Shown: positions 35,602 through 45,341 of the stretch, piece by piece
Layout of the letters: the number at the start of each line of letters is the position of its first letter
How positions within the stretch are numbered: the stretch's first letter is position 1
Assembly: GCA_018816765.1 (NCBI GenBank)
Contig: JAHIUX010000090.1
Coordinates: 52,252 to 116,251, forward strand
From: Bacteroidota bacterium
GTDB taxonomy: Bacteria > Bacteroidota > Bacteroidia > Bacteroidales > F082
Direction of reading: 5' to 3'
Length of the DNA: 64,000 nucleotides
Program-made: the position numbers and the translations under genes
The notes under the pieces: model-generated
The model's database searches: none
Seen by the model: the letters and a program-made list of their open reading frames with translations, nothing else
Told to the model about the DNA's origin: nothing

Positions 35602-37962
35602 TCAGAATTTGAAATTATAGGTAATCGACGGCACAATGCCAAAGAGGTAGGTCATTTCGGCATGGGTGATATCCGGGTCATTTTCGTCACTGACAAAATT
35701 GATTACCCAGGGGTTCTTTTTGTTGTATACATTGTAGGCCGAAAAGTTCCATTCACCTTTCCATCTGCGGCCCGGCTTTTCTTTTCCGTTGAGTGTTACC
35801 GAAACATCGAGGCGGTGGTAATCGGGTAGTCGGTATGAGTTTCGGTCGGAATAAACCGGCACGATGGTGTTCCCGATTTTGAACCTTCCTGTCGGGAAAG
35901 TCACGGCCGATCCGGTTGCATACACCCAGTTGGCTCCCAGGCTCCATCTTTTGCTGAGCGCATAGTTTAGTACGATGGAAACGTCATGAGGCCTATCGTA
36001 GGTAGCCGGATACTTTTTTCCATCGTTGATCTCCGGAATCTTCCTGAAGGTCCTCGACCAGGTGTAACTGACCCAGCCGTTCATCCTACCCTGCGATCGT
36101 TTCACCAGCACCTCAAGGCCATACGACCAGGCTTCGCCGAAACGCAATTCACCCTCGATGTATTCGTTCAGCAGCAGCTCTGCATGGTCCTTGAAGTCAA
36201 TCGCATTGTGGTTTAGCTTGTAAAATCCTTCAATGGAGGTTTCAATGGATCGCTTGGGCAGGTTGTGAAAATAACCCAGTGAGAACTGGTCGCCGATTTG
36301 AGGCTTCACATTCGGGCTCGACGAAAACCAGATGTCGAGCGGCGTGCCGGCGGTTGAGTTCTGGGCGAGATGCACGTATTGCACATTGCGGGTGTAGGCC
36401 GCCTTGAATGAATTTGTTTCACTTAAGTTGTAGGAAACACTCATGCGGGGCTCGAAACCGGTGTAAGTGTTGAAAAATTTACCCTTCGCATAAATCGTTG
36501 AATCCACCTTGTTGTAGTCATCATCGAAATGAAACGAAGTTCCTTTTCCAACATTGTTAAGCATGCTCAACCTTAAGCCGTATTTCAGCACGAACCTGCT
36601 CCCGATTTTCTGGTCATTACTGATGTAAATCCCTGTTTCGAGCGACTGATTCTGTGGCATTTCGATGGTATTAAAGATCGTTTCTTCGCCCAGTCCGCTG
36701 GCTTTTCCAGGGTGGAACTTATGCCAGGTAGCCGATACGCCAAACCGAACCGTGTTGTCGGCATCAGCGAACCAGGTAACATCCGATTTCGCACTTACAT
36801 CTTTCATCACAGCAACCCAGCTAAAGGCGTTGGGCTGTCCCGATGGCACGCCAAGGTTGTAATTAAACCTGCTGTAAATCAACGAGAAGTTTGAAAACAG
36901 GCGGTTGTTAAACAGGTGATTCCACCTTCCGGTAAAGGTCTGATTTCCCCAACCTATCCCAAAATTGTCGTTCCCGAAAACATCCTTGCCAAAATATCCT
37001 GACAGAAACACCCTGTTTTTATCATCGATAATGTAATTGGCTTTCCCGTTAAAGTCGTAGAAATAAAGGCTGTTTCCTTTCAGTTTCTCATTGCTCGACA
37101 AGGCCAGAAATACGTCGGCATAGGTGCGCCTTCCTGCCAGCATAAACGATGACCTGTCCTTTTGCAGTGGCCCTTCGACCATTAATCGGCTCGAGATGGT
37201 GCCTATGCCACCTTGCCCGGCAAACTGCTTTGAGTTACCATCATCCATGCGCACATCGACCACCGACGAAAGCCTGCCGCCATAAGCCGCTGGAATATCG
37301 CCTTTATATAGCTCGACACCTTTGATGGCATCGTTGTTAAATACGGAGAAAAATCCCATGAGGTGCGATGGGTTGTACACCAGGGCTTCGTCGAGCAGAA
37401 TCAGGTTCTGGTCAGGACTTCCTCCCCTGACGCTGAAACCCGAACCACCTTCGGCGGTAGCCTGAACACCCGGAAGCAACTGCAGGGCCTTGATCAGATC
37501 CACCTCTCCCATCAGGGCAGGTATCTGTCTGATATTCTTTATATCCAGTTTATTGACGCTCATTTGTGCCTTGGCTAAACGCTCAGCCGCTACTTCACCA
37601 CTGACAACAACTTCATTTAAGGTGGTTTCGACACGCTTCAGGGTGATGTTAATCACGGTATCGATCTGAATTGTGAGCGGCACCCTGATTGTTTCGTAGC
37701 CAACATAACTATAGGTAATGTTGTATTTTCCCTTTTCCAGTCCCAGTGAATAAAACCCATAGGTGTTTGTTACTGTACCACCAAACAAAGACTCAATATA
37801 AATGGTAGCCCCAATGAGCATTTCACCATCGGTTGCATCGCGGACAAAGCCACTCAGTGTGGTACCGCGATGCTCGGGATTGACATCCCCGAAGGCAAAC
37901 AAGGGACTTGAAATCCACAATGCATTTAGCAAAATGGACATCATGATATTTTTTATACGCAT
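35602..37962 (-). CDS. TonB-dependent receptor with carboxypeptidase-like N-terminal domain
   Basis: This 786-residue outer-membrane receptor has a signal peptide, then a carboxypeptidase-regulatory-like domain (about 32-120: LSGFVRDATDGEMLIGATIY). The plug follows (about 130-250, with SGFSVRGGSPDQNLILLDEA), then a 22-strand-type barrel ending in a terminal phenylalanine (SITYNFKF). Energy would come from TonB-ExbBD. The linked DUF4249 lipoprotein suggests a paired uptake system, but no glycan-degrading genes are near, so the ligand is unknown. It is preceded by its own -7 element. Confidence 0.9.
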   Translation of the reverse strand: MRIKNIMMSILLNALWISSPLFAFGDVNPEHRGTTLSGFVRDATDGEMLIGATIYIESLFGGTVTNTYGFYSLGLEKGKYNITYSYVGYETIRVPLTIQIDTVINITLKRVETTLNEVVVSGEVAAERLAKAQMSVNKLDIKNIRQIPALMGEVDLIKALQLLPGVQATAEGGSGFSVRGGSPDQNLILLDEALVYNPSHLMGFFSVFNNDAIKGVELYKGDIPAAYGGRLSSVVDVRMDDGNSKQFAGQGGIGTISSRLMVEGPLQKDRSSFMLAGRRTYADVFLALSSNEKLKGNSLYFYDFNGKANYIIDDKNRVFLSGYFGKDVFGNDNFGIGWGNQTFTGRWNHLFNNRLFSNFSLIYSRFNYNLGVPSGQPNAFSWVAVMKDVSAKSDVTWFADADNTVRFGVSATWHKFHPGKASGLGEETIFNTIEMPQNQSLETGIYISNDQKIGSRFVLKYGLRLSMLNNVGKGTSFHFDDDYNKVDSTIYAKGKFFNTYTGFEPRMSVSYNLSETNSFKAAYTRNVQYVHLAQNSTAGTPLDIWFSSSPNVKPQIGDQFSLGYFHNLPKRSIETSIEGFYKLNHNAIDFKDHAELLLNEYIEGELRFGEAWSYGLEVLVKRSQGRMNGWVSYTWSRTFRKIPEINDGKKYPATYDRPHDVSIVLNYALSKRWSLGANWVYATGSAVTFPTGRFKIGNTIVPVYSDRNSYRLPDYHRLDVSVTLNGKEKPGRRWKGEWNFSAYNVYNKKNPWVINFVSDENDPDITHAEMTYLFGIVPSITYNFKF

Positions 37963-37992
37963 GAATTCAGAAAGTTAATCTTGATGCAAGAA

Positions 37993-38000
37993 CAAATGTA
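37993..38000 (-). promoter_or_regulatory. -7 element of the TonB receptor/DUF4249 operon
   Basis: On the minus strand TACATTTG matches TAnnTTTG; a TTG lies 23 bases further upstream (38024-38026). The ATG at 37962 is 30 bases away. Confidence 0.5.
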
Positions 38001-38013
38001 TGAACAGGATGTT

Positions 38014-38721
38014 TTACCAGAACCAACCGAAAATAAATGAAATGCTTGCTTCAGGGCTACAGTAATCTTTGGAGTTGAAGTATTTACGCGTTCCGCCAAA
38101 ATTGCCATTGTCATCGTAATAATCATAGGTTTTGTTGGCCCCTGTCACCAGACGATAGCCAACACCAACATTAATCTTCAGCCAACGGGCCATATTCATT
38201 TCCACTTCAACCTGCGGGTTCAGCACAAACACATTATCGGTGAAATAATTATAATGTTGTCCCATATATTTTTCATCGAACAGGCTCAGGCTTCCCCAAC
38301 CCACCTTGGTGCTGACGGCAAAATGCACCGCATCAGCAGGATTGATCAGTCCCCCGAGCCAGAAACCACCATGACCAAAGTTGATACGTTCGCTGCTGTG
38401 ATCCACCCAGATTCCGTTGATCGGATCAAATGTTTTCAGGTCTGAATAATGATAAGTTGCCAATCCCATGCCATAACCACCAAAAAACAGGTTATCGACA
38501 AGGACTGCTCCCCCACCTCCAACAGAAACGCCGAGTTCGTTGTTCCCAACCGAAGAAAACTCTATTACTGGCCCCCCAAAGCCTGAAATTTTCACCGGCT
38601 TATTCGTATCGAATAAAGTTCTAAATTCGGGAGTTTCGTTTGACTGGGCAAAAAGGGAGCTGACTTGCGCCATTAAGATAAACAGCACAATTGCTGTTGT
38701 TTTCATGATGTGCTTTTTCAT
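38014..38721 (-). CDS. Exported protein, probable outer-membrane barrel
   Basis: This 235-residue protein has a signal peptide (MKTTAIVLFILMAQVSSLFAQ) and a mature sequence rich in glycine and aromatic strands, such as GVSVGGGGAVLVDNLFFGGYG and ISFIFGWFW at the C-terminus, which suits an outer-membrane barrel. No family is recognised with confidence. It may start at ATG 38721 or ATG 38706. It lies upstream of the TonB receptor on the same strand, but the receptor has its own promoter within this gene's 3' end. Confidence 0.65.
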   Translation of the reverse strand: MKKHIMKTTAIVLFILMAQVSSLFAQSNETPEFRTLFDTNKPVKISGFGGPVIEFSSVGNNELGVSVGGGGAVLVDNLFFGGYGMGLATYHYSDLKTFDPINGIWVDHSSERINFGHGGFWLGGLINPADAVHFAVSTKVGWGSLSLFDEKYMGQHYNYFTDNVFVLNPQVEVEMNMARWLKINVGVGYRLVTGANKTYDYYDDNGNFGGTRKYFNSKDYCSPEASISFIFGWFW

Positions 38722-38871
38722 TGCTTTGATATTAATTTGTCGATTTATTCAAATTACTGACACTAACGACAGAACATTTATGCACGGGTTGCAGTTTTCA
38801 TGCAATAATTGACAGAATATTTTTACTTGCTTTTTCGGAACAGTATTTGATCAACCAACAGAAATCATACC

Positions 38872-39597
38872 ATGAAAATGGAAGAAAAGCGGATACTGCA
38901 AAGTTTTTTTGTTCCGGGGCTTCTGGTTTTCCTCATGTGGCTCGTGAAATTCACCGAATGGGTCTTTGGGCTGAGCTTTTCATTCCTGGGCATCACTCCG
39001 CTCACCGCTGAAGGGCTTCCTGGTATTTTGTTATCACCATTTTTGCACGCCGACTGGAATCACCTGATGGCCAACAGTTTGCCCATGCTCGTTTTGGGGG
39101 CTGCCCTGTTTTATTTTTACAAACCCATGGCAATCAAAATCATGCTGCTGGTGGCCATCATCACCGGCATCTGGGTCTGGGTCGGGGCACGCGCTGCAAC
39201 ACATATTGGTGCAAGTGGGTTAATTTACGGCCTCACCTCGTTTCTTATGGTAAGTGGTTTTATCCGCAAAGAAACACGGTTGATGGCCATATCGCTCATT
39301 GTGGTTTTTATGTATGGCAGTTTTATCTGGGGCATTTTCCCCGAACTGTTTCCGGAGAAGAACATTTCATGGGAATCGCACCTCAGCGGAATGCTTTCGG
39401 GACTTGTGCTGGGCATTATCTTCAGGGATGAGGGACCACAGCGGCCGCAGTACTCATGGGAAAAGGAAGAAGCGATCGAGGAATCAACACAGGACCATAC
39501 AGCCCATGAAAAGGATGGAGAGCAGGAATACTGGAACACGCCTGAGCCCGATCAGAAAGATTTAACCGTCTTATACCGCTTCAGAAGAAACCCCTAA
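38872..39597 (+). CDS. Rhomboid family intramembrane serine protease
   Basis: This 241-residue membrane protein has about six helices. The catalytic serine is in HIGASGLIYGL and the catalytic histidine in SHLSGMLSGLVLG, the usual GxSG and H pair. HADWNHLMANSLPML supplies the conserved HxxxN loop. It should cleave membrane-spanning substrates within the inner membrane. About 45 C-terminal residues form a charged, Glu-rich soluble tail beyond the last helix. Its stop is two bases from that of the convergent transporter gene. Confidence 0.88.
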   Translation: MKMEEKRILQSFFVPGLLVFLMWLVKFTEWVFGLSFSFLGITPLTAEGLPGILLSPFLHADWNHLMANSLPMLVLGAALFYFYKPMAIKIMLLVAIITGIWVWVGARAATHIGASGLIYGLTSFLMVSGFIRKETRLMAISLIVVFMYGSFIWGIFPELFPEKNISWESHLSGMLSGLVLGIIFRDEGPQRPQYSWEKEEAIEESTQDHTAHEKDGEQEYWNTPEPDQKDLTVLYRFRRNP

Positions 39598-39599
39598 GT

Positions 39600-41051
39600 T
39601 CAGCTTCCAACTGCTGTTTTTGATTTCAGGGCCAGCCTGTCAAACACAAACAAAAGCACGGCTGTTCCCACCCCAATCGCAGTGAACACATACCACACAT
39701 TCGATGGATGATACGTATCCCAAAGGTGCTGCGTGAGCTCATTTTGGGTCATATTCAATTTACCTGCAGCAAACTGCAGCAGGTCGTTGTGGGTAAATCC
39801 TGACGAAATGTCCGGAAAGGATATGCTTCGCTTCGTCAGTTCCTGCTGTACAAGGTAAATCTTGTCCGACATTTGCCCGTATACCTTTCCGGAAAGTATG
39901 CCGGCAAGAAAGTTCCCCCCCGACATGGGTAAAAAAGAACACCCCATATACAGCCCCACCTTGTCAGGAGGAGCAATGCGTCCAATATATTCGGTGATCT
40001 TGGGCGAACTGGCCATCTCGCCAAATGAAAACACGAGGAGCGAAACAAACAGATAAAACGGGTTGCTGAAAATGAATGTTGCCCCGATGCCGAATGAGGC
40101 TACAAAAATGCCGGCAATCATCGCGTTCAGTGGTTTGAGTTTCATCACAAGACCCGAAACAAGTATCTGAAAGAGCACAATGTATAAGGCATCAATATTC
40201 ACCAGCATCTCAGGGTTTACCGTTCCCTGCTCAGTACCAAAGATGGCTGCAAGCCGCGGAGAGATCCCGTACATCCACTGGTAAAGCTGGCTTGTATCCA
40301 TCCACTGATCAATAAAAACCGGCAAAGTGTAAAACAGCTGAAAATACATGGCCCAAAAGCCAATGATCAGCACCAGAAAGGTTAAAAATTTCATATCGCG
40401 CAAGGCGGTCAGCACATTGGTCAATGCCTGTAGCACCGCTTTTCCGAGCTTTTCATCTGATTTCTCCCTGTTTGGTTCCTTATAAAACACAGTTACAAGC
40501 AGCAGGTTGAGCAGAATGATCCCTGCAGACAGATAAAACACATAATTCCATGAAATTTCACGCAGCTTACTGGCAACAAAAGGTCCGATCAGTGCGCCGA
40601 TATTAACCATCATATAGAAGATTCCAAAGCCAATGGATGAATTTTTACTGTCGGTTGTCTTGGCGATGGTGGCGCTGATGACCGGTTTAAAAAATGCGCC
40701 ACCAATGGCGATGTAAAAGAAGACTGCAAAAACAGCGCTGTAGTTTGTCAGGTGGCCCATGAGCAGGTAGCCGCTCGAGGTGATGCCAAACGACAGGAGC
40801 AACACTTTCTTGTACCCAAGTTTATCGGCTATGGAGCCAGTGATGACCGGCAGGAAATACAGGATCGCTGTTACAATACCCATCATATTGCCCTTTTGCT
40901 CCTGACTAAACCCAAGTGCACCTGTGTCAGTGGATGCAGTTAGGTAAATAGCAAGCACATTAAACAGGCCATACCAGGCCCATCGCTCAAAAAGTTCGAG
41001 GGTGTTTGCTACCCAGAATGTGCGTGGAAATCGCTTGAAAATTGTTTCCAT
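39600..41051 (-). CDS. POT/PTR2-like MFS transporter
   Basis: This 483-residue protein has about twelve membrane segments. FWVANTLELFERWAWYGLF near the start is the variant ERxxYYG region of proton-coupled oligopeptide transporters, and GGAFFKPVISATIAKTTD follows. The family imports di- and tripeptides, but the changes in the ExxERF-like motif make the substrate uncertain. The frame stays open to 41174, but ATG at 41051 gives the family start (METIFKRFPRTF). Confidence 0.78.
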   Translation of the reverse strand: METIFKRFPRTFWVANTLELFERWAWYGLFNVLAIYLTASTDTGALGFSQEQKGNMMGIVTAILYFLPVITGSIADKLGYKKVLLLSFGITSSGYLLMGHLTNYSAVFAVFFYIAIGGAFFKPVISATIAKTTDSKNSSIGFGIFYMMVNIGALIGPFVASKLREISWNYVFYLSAGIILLNLLLVTVFYKEPNREKSDEKLGKAVLQALTNVLTALRDMKFLTFLVLIIGFWAMYFQLFYTLPVFIDQWMDTSQLYQWMYGISPRLAAIFGTEQGTVNPEMLVNIDALYIVLFQILVSGLVMKLKPLNAMIAGIFVASFGIGATFIFSNPFYLFVSLLVFSFGEMASSPKITEYIGRIAPPDKVGLYMGCSFLPMSGGNFLAGILSGKVYGQMSDKIYLVQQELTKRSISFPDISSGFTHNDLLQFAAGKLNMTQNELTQHLWDTYHPSNVWYVFTAIGVGTAVLLFVFDRLALKSKTAVGS

Positions 41052-41244
41052 GATAAGGCCGTTCTTGTTCAGGCATGCAATAATAAGGATAAATGAAGTT
41101 CCAGCTAACAGCCAGTTGCGGATAAAATTCAAGTTCAGGCGGTAGTCTCTCCTGTCAGCCCGATATAATACCAAACATTGTATAGAAACGGGTTTAGCAG
41201 TTTTCTTACTTTTACATCCTTAATCATCCGATTTAGCATTTATC

Positions 41245-41661
41245 ATGGGCTTTGTGAGTACAATTTCCGGTTTTATCGTCACTACTGACGCGGGCCATGC
41301 GCGCGATTGCATCGATCAATTGCCGATGCTAAAGGATGATTGCTGGCCATTTTTACCTGCTGAAATCTTTGCTGTCGGGCCTGCTTCGCCTACTTTGCAA
41401 TACAAGGACCACCATATTATTCATTTTGGAATGGCAGTCAAAGAGATTGAAACAGAATTCAGCGCCTGGCTCGACAAGTTTGAGTCATTTTTCAAAACTA
41501 TGTCTGGCACAACGGAGGCCATGGTCATCCTGGGCTCCGAAACCATCAGGTCGGAGCACCCCAGCGGAAGGTTCATCTATCACTGGAAACGAAAAAACGG
41601 AGCTATGGGCCAGACCGTTGTGTGGGAGTTTTCCGGTGATGAACGCGTTCTGTTTCAATAA
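41245..41661 (+). CDS. Hypothetical protein
   Basis: This 138-residue soluble protein has no signal peptide or membrane segment. It has a mixed alpha/beta look: ISGFIVTTDAG at the start, IIHFGMAVKEIETEFSAWLD in the middle and YHWKRKNGAMGQTVVWEFSG near the end. I do not recognise the family. Codon usage and ATG start look normal for the window. It is a lone plus-strand gene between the divergent transporter gene and the convergent TonB receptor gene. Confidence 0.6.
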   Translation: MGFVSTISGFIVTTDAGHARDCIDQLPMLKDDCWPFLPAEIFAVGPASPTLQYKDHHIIHFGMAVKEIETEFSAWLDKFESFFKTMSGTTEAMVILGSETIRSEHPSGRFIYHWKRKNGAMGQTVVWEFSGDERVLFQ

Positions 41662-41688
41662 TCTTTTTCATTATTTTTCAAATCCCTT

Positions 41689-41734
41689 AAAAAAAAAGCA
41701 TGACCAACACCATGGTCAAACATGGTATCGGTCA
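41689..41734 (-). terminator. Intrinsic terminator of the haem-type TonB receptor gene
   Basis: TGACC/GGTCA and ACCATG/CATGGT form a nested hairpin at 41701-41734 with a 3-by-3 internal loop and the hexaloop GTCAAA. On the minus strand it is followed by nine T (41697-41689). It lies 39 bases after the receptor stop codon. Confidence 0.7.
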
Positions 41735-41773
41735 CGCTGGTATCGGTTTGCAGGAATCTGATAAGTGAAAATC

Positions 41774-44188
41774 CTAGAAAGTACCTTTCAGGGTGACAAT
41801 AAAATTCCGTCCGGGCGCACCTATATTCGAAGCAAAAACCCGGTAGTTCTGATCGAGGATATTCTCAAGGGCAAGCTGCAACTGGATGTATTTATTGAAC
41901 TGATAAGCTGTGCGCAGGTTCAGTGTCATCCATGCAGGCATATACCCATTCACCGGATCAGCTGAATATGAAGCGTTGTCTTCGCCAAACAGGTTGTAAT
42001 CAGCAGCTAACTTAGCAGCATTGTAGGCAACAAAAAACTCACCCTGAAACTTGCTCATTTTCAAGTTAAGACTTGTTTTCCCAAACATCGGAGGAATATG
42101 GTCAAGCGGATAATCTGATGAATCGGTTTTAATCCTTCCGTAAGTATAATTGAGTGTACTTGAAATGGAAAAGTTATCGGTAATCTCTGCATTCAGGTAG
42201 GATGTCATGCCATAGATGTATGCTTCAGCCGAATTTACATTCGTCAGCACCCGGCTAAGCTGGCCGCTAAACATGACTGAATCCTGGCCATTAAACAATC
42301 CTGGTTTGGTGGTAATGGCATGTTTATACCAGGTATAATATGCATTGGCACCCAGTGTGATTTTTTCATTGAAGGCTTTAGAAATTCCAACTTCGGTATT
42401 GTAGGTATATTCAGGTTCGAGATTGGGATTGGGCACAATCACACTGCCGGGAATAGATTCGAACACCTTGCTCAGGTCATCCACATTGGGGGCCCTGAAG
42501 CCTGTTGAACCGATCAGGCTGATCCGCCATTCATCACCCGGCATATACACCAAACCGATCATGCCATTGAGTGCGGTATTGTTTTGCAATACATCTTTGA
42601 ATGGGAACGGAAAAAAGGTGGTGTCGTTGAACTGCGCATTCAGCCTCACATTGTTCAGCCTGACGCCATCATTCAATACAAGGTGTTCGTTCATTTCCCA
42701 CGCATGGGTTATATACAGTGCCAGGCTTTGCATGTCTGATCCGCCATCCGGATAACGGGTATCAATGGGTATTGAGGCTCCGGTGGACAGGTTATCACTA
42801 AATGCCGAAGAAGTGACCTTGTTGTACCAGCCATCCAGTCCGTAACGGATCTCATTCCTGCCAAGCTTTTTATCGAAATCAGCATTAAAGGTGATGATAT
42901 CCAGTTTCTCGGTACGGTGATTCAAATTGCTGCTGTTGAATTTCCGGTCGTGTCGGCTTTCGACAATATGCTGATAACCAGCAATGAAACGGGCATGGTC
43001 GTACATTGCAGTGTTGTTGTTGATCTTCAGCAAATACGATGCAAACAGGCGTTCCTGAGGGCCATAGTACCACTGTGCATATTTCGGGTTATTGCCCTGC
43101 GATAGGGTTAGCCTGTCGTATCGTGGGATATCAGATGAAGTGGAAAACTGGAGGTTCAATGTGTGCATCACTCCTGCACTTTGCCTCAACATGAACTTCT
43201 GTTGCAGGTCGTACTGGGTATAGCCCGACTGCTTTTGAATGTTCACATTGCTGTTGGTTAACATGGTGTCGCGGTCATTGATGCGGCCAGCAAACCAGGG
43301 CCTTTTTCCCCAATCGCCATAGAATGGATTGCGGTTACCTCCCTGACGCAGGTCGCCAAAATCGGAACGCGTAAAGCTTGTCAACGAGGCAAACCTTTTA
43401 CCTCCAATGCTAAAATCGACATGTTCCGTATTTTCAGCATAGGCTGTTGAAAGCCGGACAAAGGCATCTGCCTTAACAAGAACGCCTTCTTCAGAAAAAA
43501 CAGGACTCTTTGAGTAAAAATGCATGACCCCACCAAGGGCATCGCTGCCATAAACCACTGATCCGGGACCATACACAATTTCGACCTTATCGAGCATGGC
43601 ATTGTCAATGGTAATGATGTTCTGCAAGTGACCGCCACGGTAAATGGCATTGTTCATACGAACACCATCAACCACCATCAGCACCTTGTTGGTTTCGAAA
43701 CCGCGGATGATGGGACTTCCGCCACCCAGCTGGCTCTTTTGAACAAAAACATTTCCGGTGTTTTGCATCACTTCAGCTGTGGTCTGCTGGTTGATAAAAG
43801 CCAGTTCCTTTGACTTAATCACCTGAATGGGCTGTGCCACATCCCTTCGTTTCTCCTCGAACCGGCTGGCCGAAACAACCACTTCATCAAGGGGGAAGGC
43901 TTTTTCAGTCATTGAAATCACAAATTTTGCCGCTTTTAAGGCACTATAGCTCGATAGCATTGGCAGGTAGCTCACATGGGTGAACCAGATGCTGTCGCTA
44001 CCGGCAAAGGCTGAAAAGTCAGCCATTCCTTTGGCATTGGTGATGACAGTTGCTCCAAAATGAGCATCATAAATGGCCACGTTGGCCAAGCCCTGCAGGT
44101 TGGTTTTATCAGTTACCTTAATTGTCTGCGCATGCAATACAATTGCACAAAACATGCCCATAAAGAGCATTGATGTATATTTTATCAT
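41774..44188 (-). CDS. TonB-dependent receptor, haem/haemoglobin-receptor-like
   Basis: This 804-residue outer-membrane receptor starts at ATG 44188 with a signal peptide (MLFMGMFCAIVLHAQ). A short carboxypeptidase-like domain (about 22-100) precedes the TonB box region and plug, with GGGSPIIRGFETNKVLMVVD. The barrel contains FRAPNVDDLSK and NPNLEPE, the FRAP and NPNL boxes of haem receptors, and ends in phenylalanine. The histidine usually found between these two boxes in proven haem receptors is absent, so the ligand may differ. No haem-handling genes are adjacent. Confidence 0.85.
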   Translation of the reverse strand: MIKYTSMLFMGMFCAIVLHAQTIKVTDKTNLQGLANVAIYDAHFGATVITNAKGMADFSAFAGSDSIWFTHVSYLPMLSSYSALKAAKFVISMTEKAFPLDEVVVSASRFEEKRRDVAQPIQVIKSKELAFINQQTTAEVMQNTGNVFVQKSQLGGGSPIIRGFETNKVLMVVDGVRMNNAIYRGGHLQNIITIDNAMLDKVEIVYGPGSVVYGSDALGGVMHFYSKSPVFSEEGVLVKADAFVRLSTAYAENTEHVDFSIGGKRFASLTSFTRSDFGDLRQGGNRNPFYGDWGKRPWFAGRINDRDTMLTNSNVNIQKQSGYTQYDLQQKFMLRQSAGVMHTLNLQFSTSSDIPRYDRLTLSQGNNPKYAQWYYGPQERLFASYLLKINNNTAMYDHARFIAGYQHIVESRHDRKFNSSNLNHRTEKLDIITFNADFDKKLGRNEIRYGLDGWYNKVTSSAFSDNLSTGASIPIDTRYPDGGSDMQSLALYITHAWEMNEHLVLNDGVRLNNVRLNAQFNDTTFFPFPFKDVLQNNTALNGMIGLVYMPGDEWRISLIGSTGFRAPNVDDLSKVFESIPGSVIVPNPNLEPEYTYNTEVGISKAFNEKITLGANAYYTWYKHAITTKPGLFNGQDSVMFSGQLSRVLTNVNSAEAYIYGMTSYLNAEITDNFSISSTLNYTYGRIKTDSSDYPLDHIPPMFGKTSLNLKMSKFQGEFFVAYNAAKLAADYNLFGEDNASYSADPVNGYMPAWMTLNLRTAYQFNKYIQLQLALENILDQNYRVFASNIGAPGRNFIVTLKGTF

Positions 44189-44287
44189 GTGTGAACAGTT
44201 TGATGAGTTAACGAGCATTAATCTTTGCCTACCCGAATTGGGCGGCCGTTGCATCAGTTGCTGAAGCAATTGGTGAAGTCAAAGCTG

Positions 44288-44842
44288 TTATGATCGTTTG
44301 GGCGGAGGGCTTTGTATGTCGCTCCAGGGCGCTTGATAGAGCCATGCATATTTCCTGAACTCTTTCATTTTCCGTGCATAATCAACAGGCTTCAGAGTTA
44401 CTGTTATAGGAATGGCGGTGAAAGTCTTCAAGTAGTTGAAAAAAGGCTGGGCACCCCTGCTCTTGCCCGCCATGCTCTTCTGAACAAGTCTGTCGAGTTG
44501 GGCAAACAAATCTGTTTCCTGTGTGTCGGTGATACAATAATATACGGTTGAACCGTCCTCCCGGATTTCCGTTCTTACTACATCAAACATGGTTCCTTTG
44601 TAGCGGAACTCTTTATCGTGTTTCCAACACAGCAGGTAATTTGTTTCAGCTGTGACATGCACTTTTGTCAGTTCACTTTCCGGAACACCCTGCTTGATCT
44701 GCCGCTTGATTTCTTGTTTAACACGCTGCTGCTGAACTACAATAACCAAATAATAACCCCCAAGGCTGAAGGCCAGCATGACAACACACGCGATGGCGAT
44801 GATTTTTTTCAACGCAGCAAAAGTAATTTTTTTATCTGCCAT
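44288..44842 (-). CDS. Single-pass membrane protein of unknown function
   Basis: This 184-residue protein has a basic N-terminus, one membrane helix (about residues 12-38: IAIACVVMLAFSLGGYYLVI), and a periplasmic part with charged helices (QQQRVKQEIKRQIKQGVPES) followed by strands. Two cysteines (in YLLCWKH and VYYCITD) could form a disulfide. ATG 44842 is chosen because it directly precedes the basic region. The family is not recognised. It is the third of three small envelope genes 23 bases apart or closer to their neighbours. Confidence 0.6.
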   Translation of the reverse strand: MADKKITFAALKKIIAIACVVMLAFSLGGYYLVIVVQQQRVKQEIKRQIKQGVPESELTKVHVTAETNYLLCWKHDKEFRYKGTMFDVVRTEIREDGSTVYYCITDTQETDLFAQLDRLVQKSMAGKSRGAQPFFNYLKTFTAIPITVTLKPVDYARKMKEFRKYAWLYQAPWSDIQSPPPKRS

Positions 44843-44865
44843 TTGCGTTGAACACTCCTGAAATA

Positions 44866-45300
44866 TTATCTGCTGAAATGGGTCACCCGAAAGGCACAAT
44901 CGCCCATGCCAGGTTCAGCCGTTTTGACGAATCCTTTCTGGAGCATGCCATCATGCGGTTTTTCGAGCCTGATCACAAAGGCCGGCTCAACAATTACCTG
45001 CATACCAATGCTGCTGCCCGGAGGAACACACATCCGCGAAGGTCCTTTGTACCATGCATCAGTCCAGACAATCTTAAGGTTCAGTAGTTCAAGTAAGTAC
45101 TGTTGAGCATCGATTCCTTCGGCTGACTTCTCGTCAAAAACAAATTGATAATACGTTCCTGTAGGGAATGTATATGCCTTGCTCGCATGGTCTTCGATGG
45201 TACTTTTATTGCCAACCTGTGCTACCGGTTTTTGCGTATGGCAGGCCAAAAACGAAGAAAAGAAGGCAATCAATGACAGTAATCTCAGATGTTTCATCAT
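44866..45300 (-). CDS. Small lipoprotein of unknown function
   Basis: This 144-residue protein has a lipoprotein signal ending FLACH, with the modified cysteine at about residue 20. The mature domain has YTFPTGTYYQFVFDEKSAEG, then DAQQYLLELLNLKIVW and a cysteine pair (SRMCVPPGSS and GDCAFRV). No family is recognised. It lies 23 bases before the single-pass membrane protein gene and 41 bases after the beta-barrel gene, suggesting one transcript. Confidence 0.6.
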   Translation of the reverse strand: MMKHLRLLSLIAFFSSFLACHTQKPVAQVGNKSTIEDHASKAYTFPTGTYYQFVFDEKSAEGIDAQQYLLELLNLKIVWTDAWYKGPSRMCVPPGSSIGMQVIVEPAFVIRLEKPHDGMLQKGFVKTAEPGMGDCAFRVTHFSR

Positions 45301-45341
45301 TCCGGTTTAGTAATATTTCAGATTTTTATTGATTTCCACCG

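Noticed and set aside
41700..41768. 22-codon open frame with Gly/His repeats (MTNTMVKHGIGHAGIG...)
   Set aside because: It coincides with a strong hairpin followed by nine T on the minus strand, which is explained as the terminator of the TonB receptor gene.
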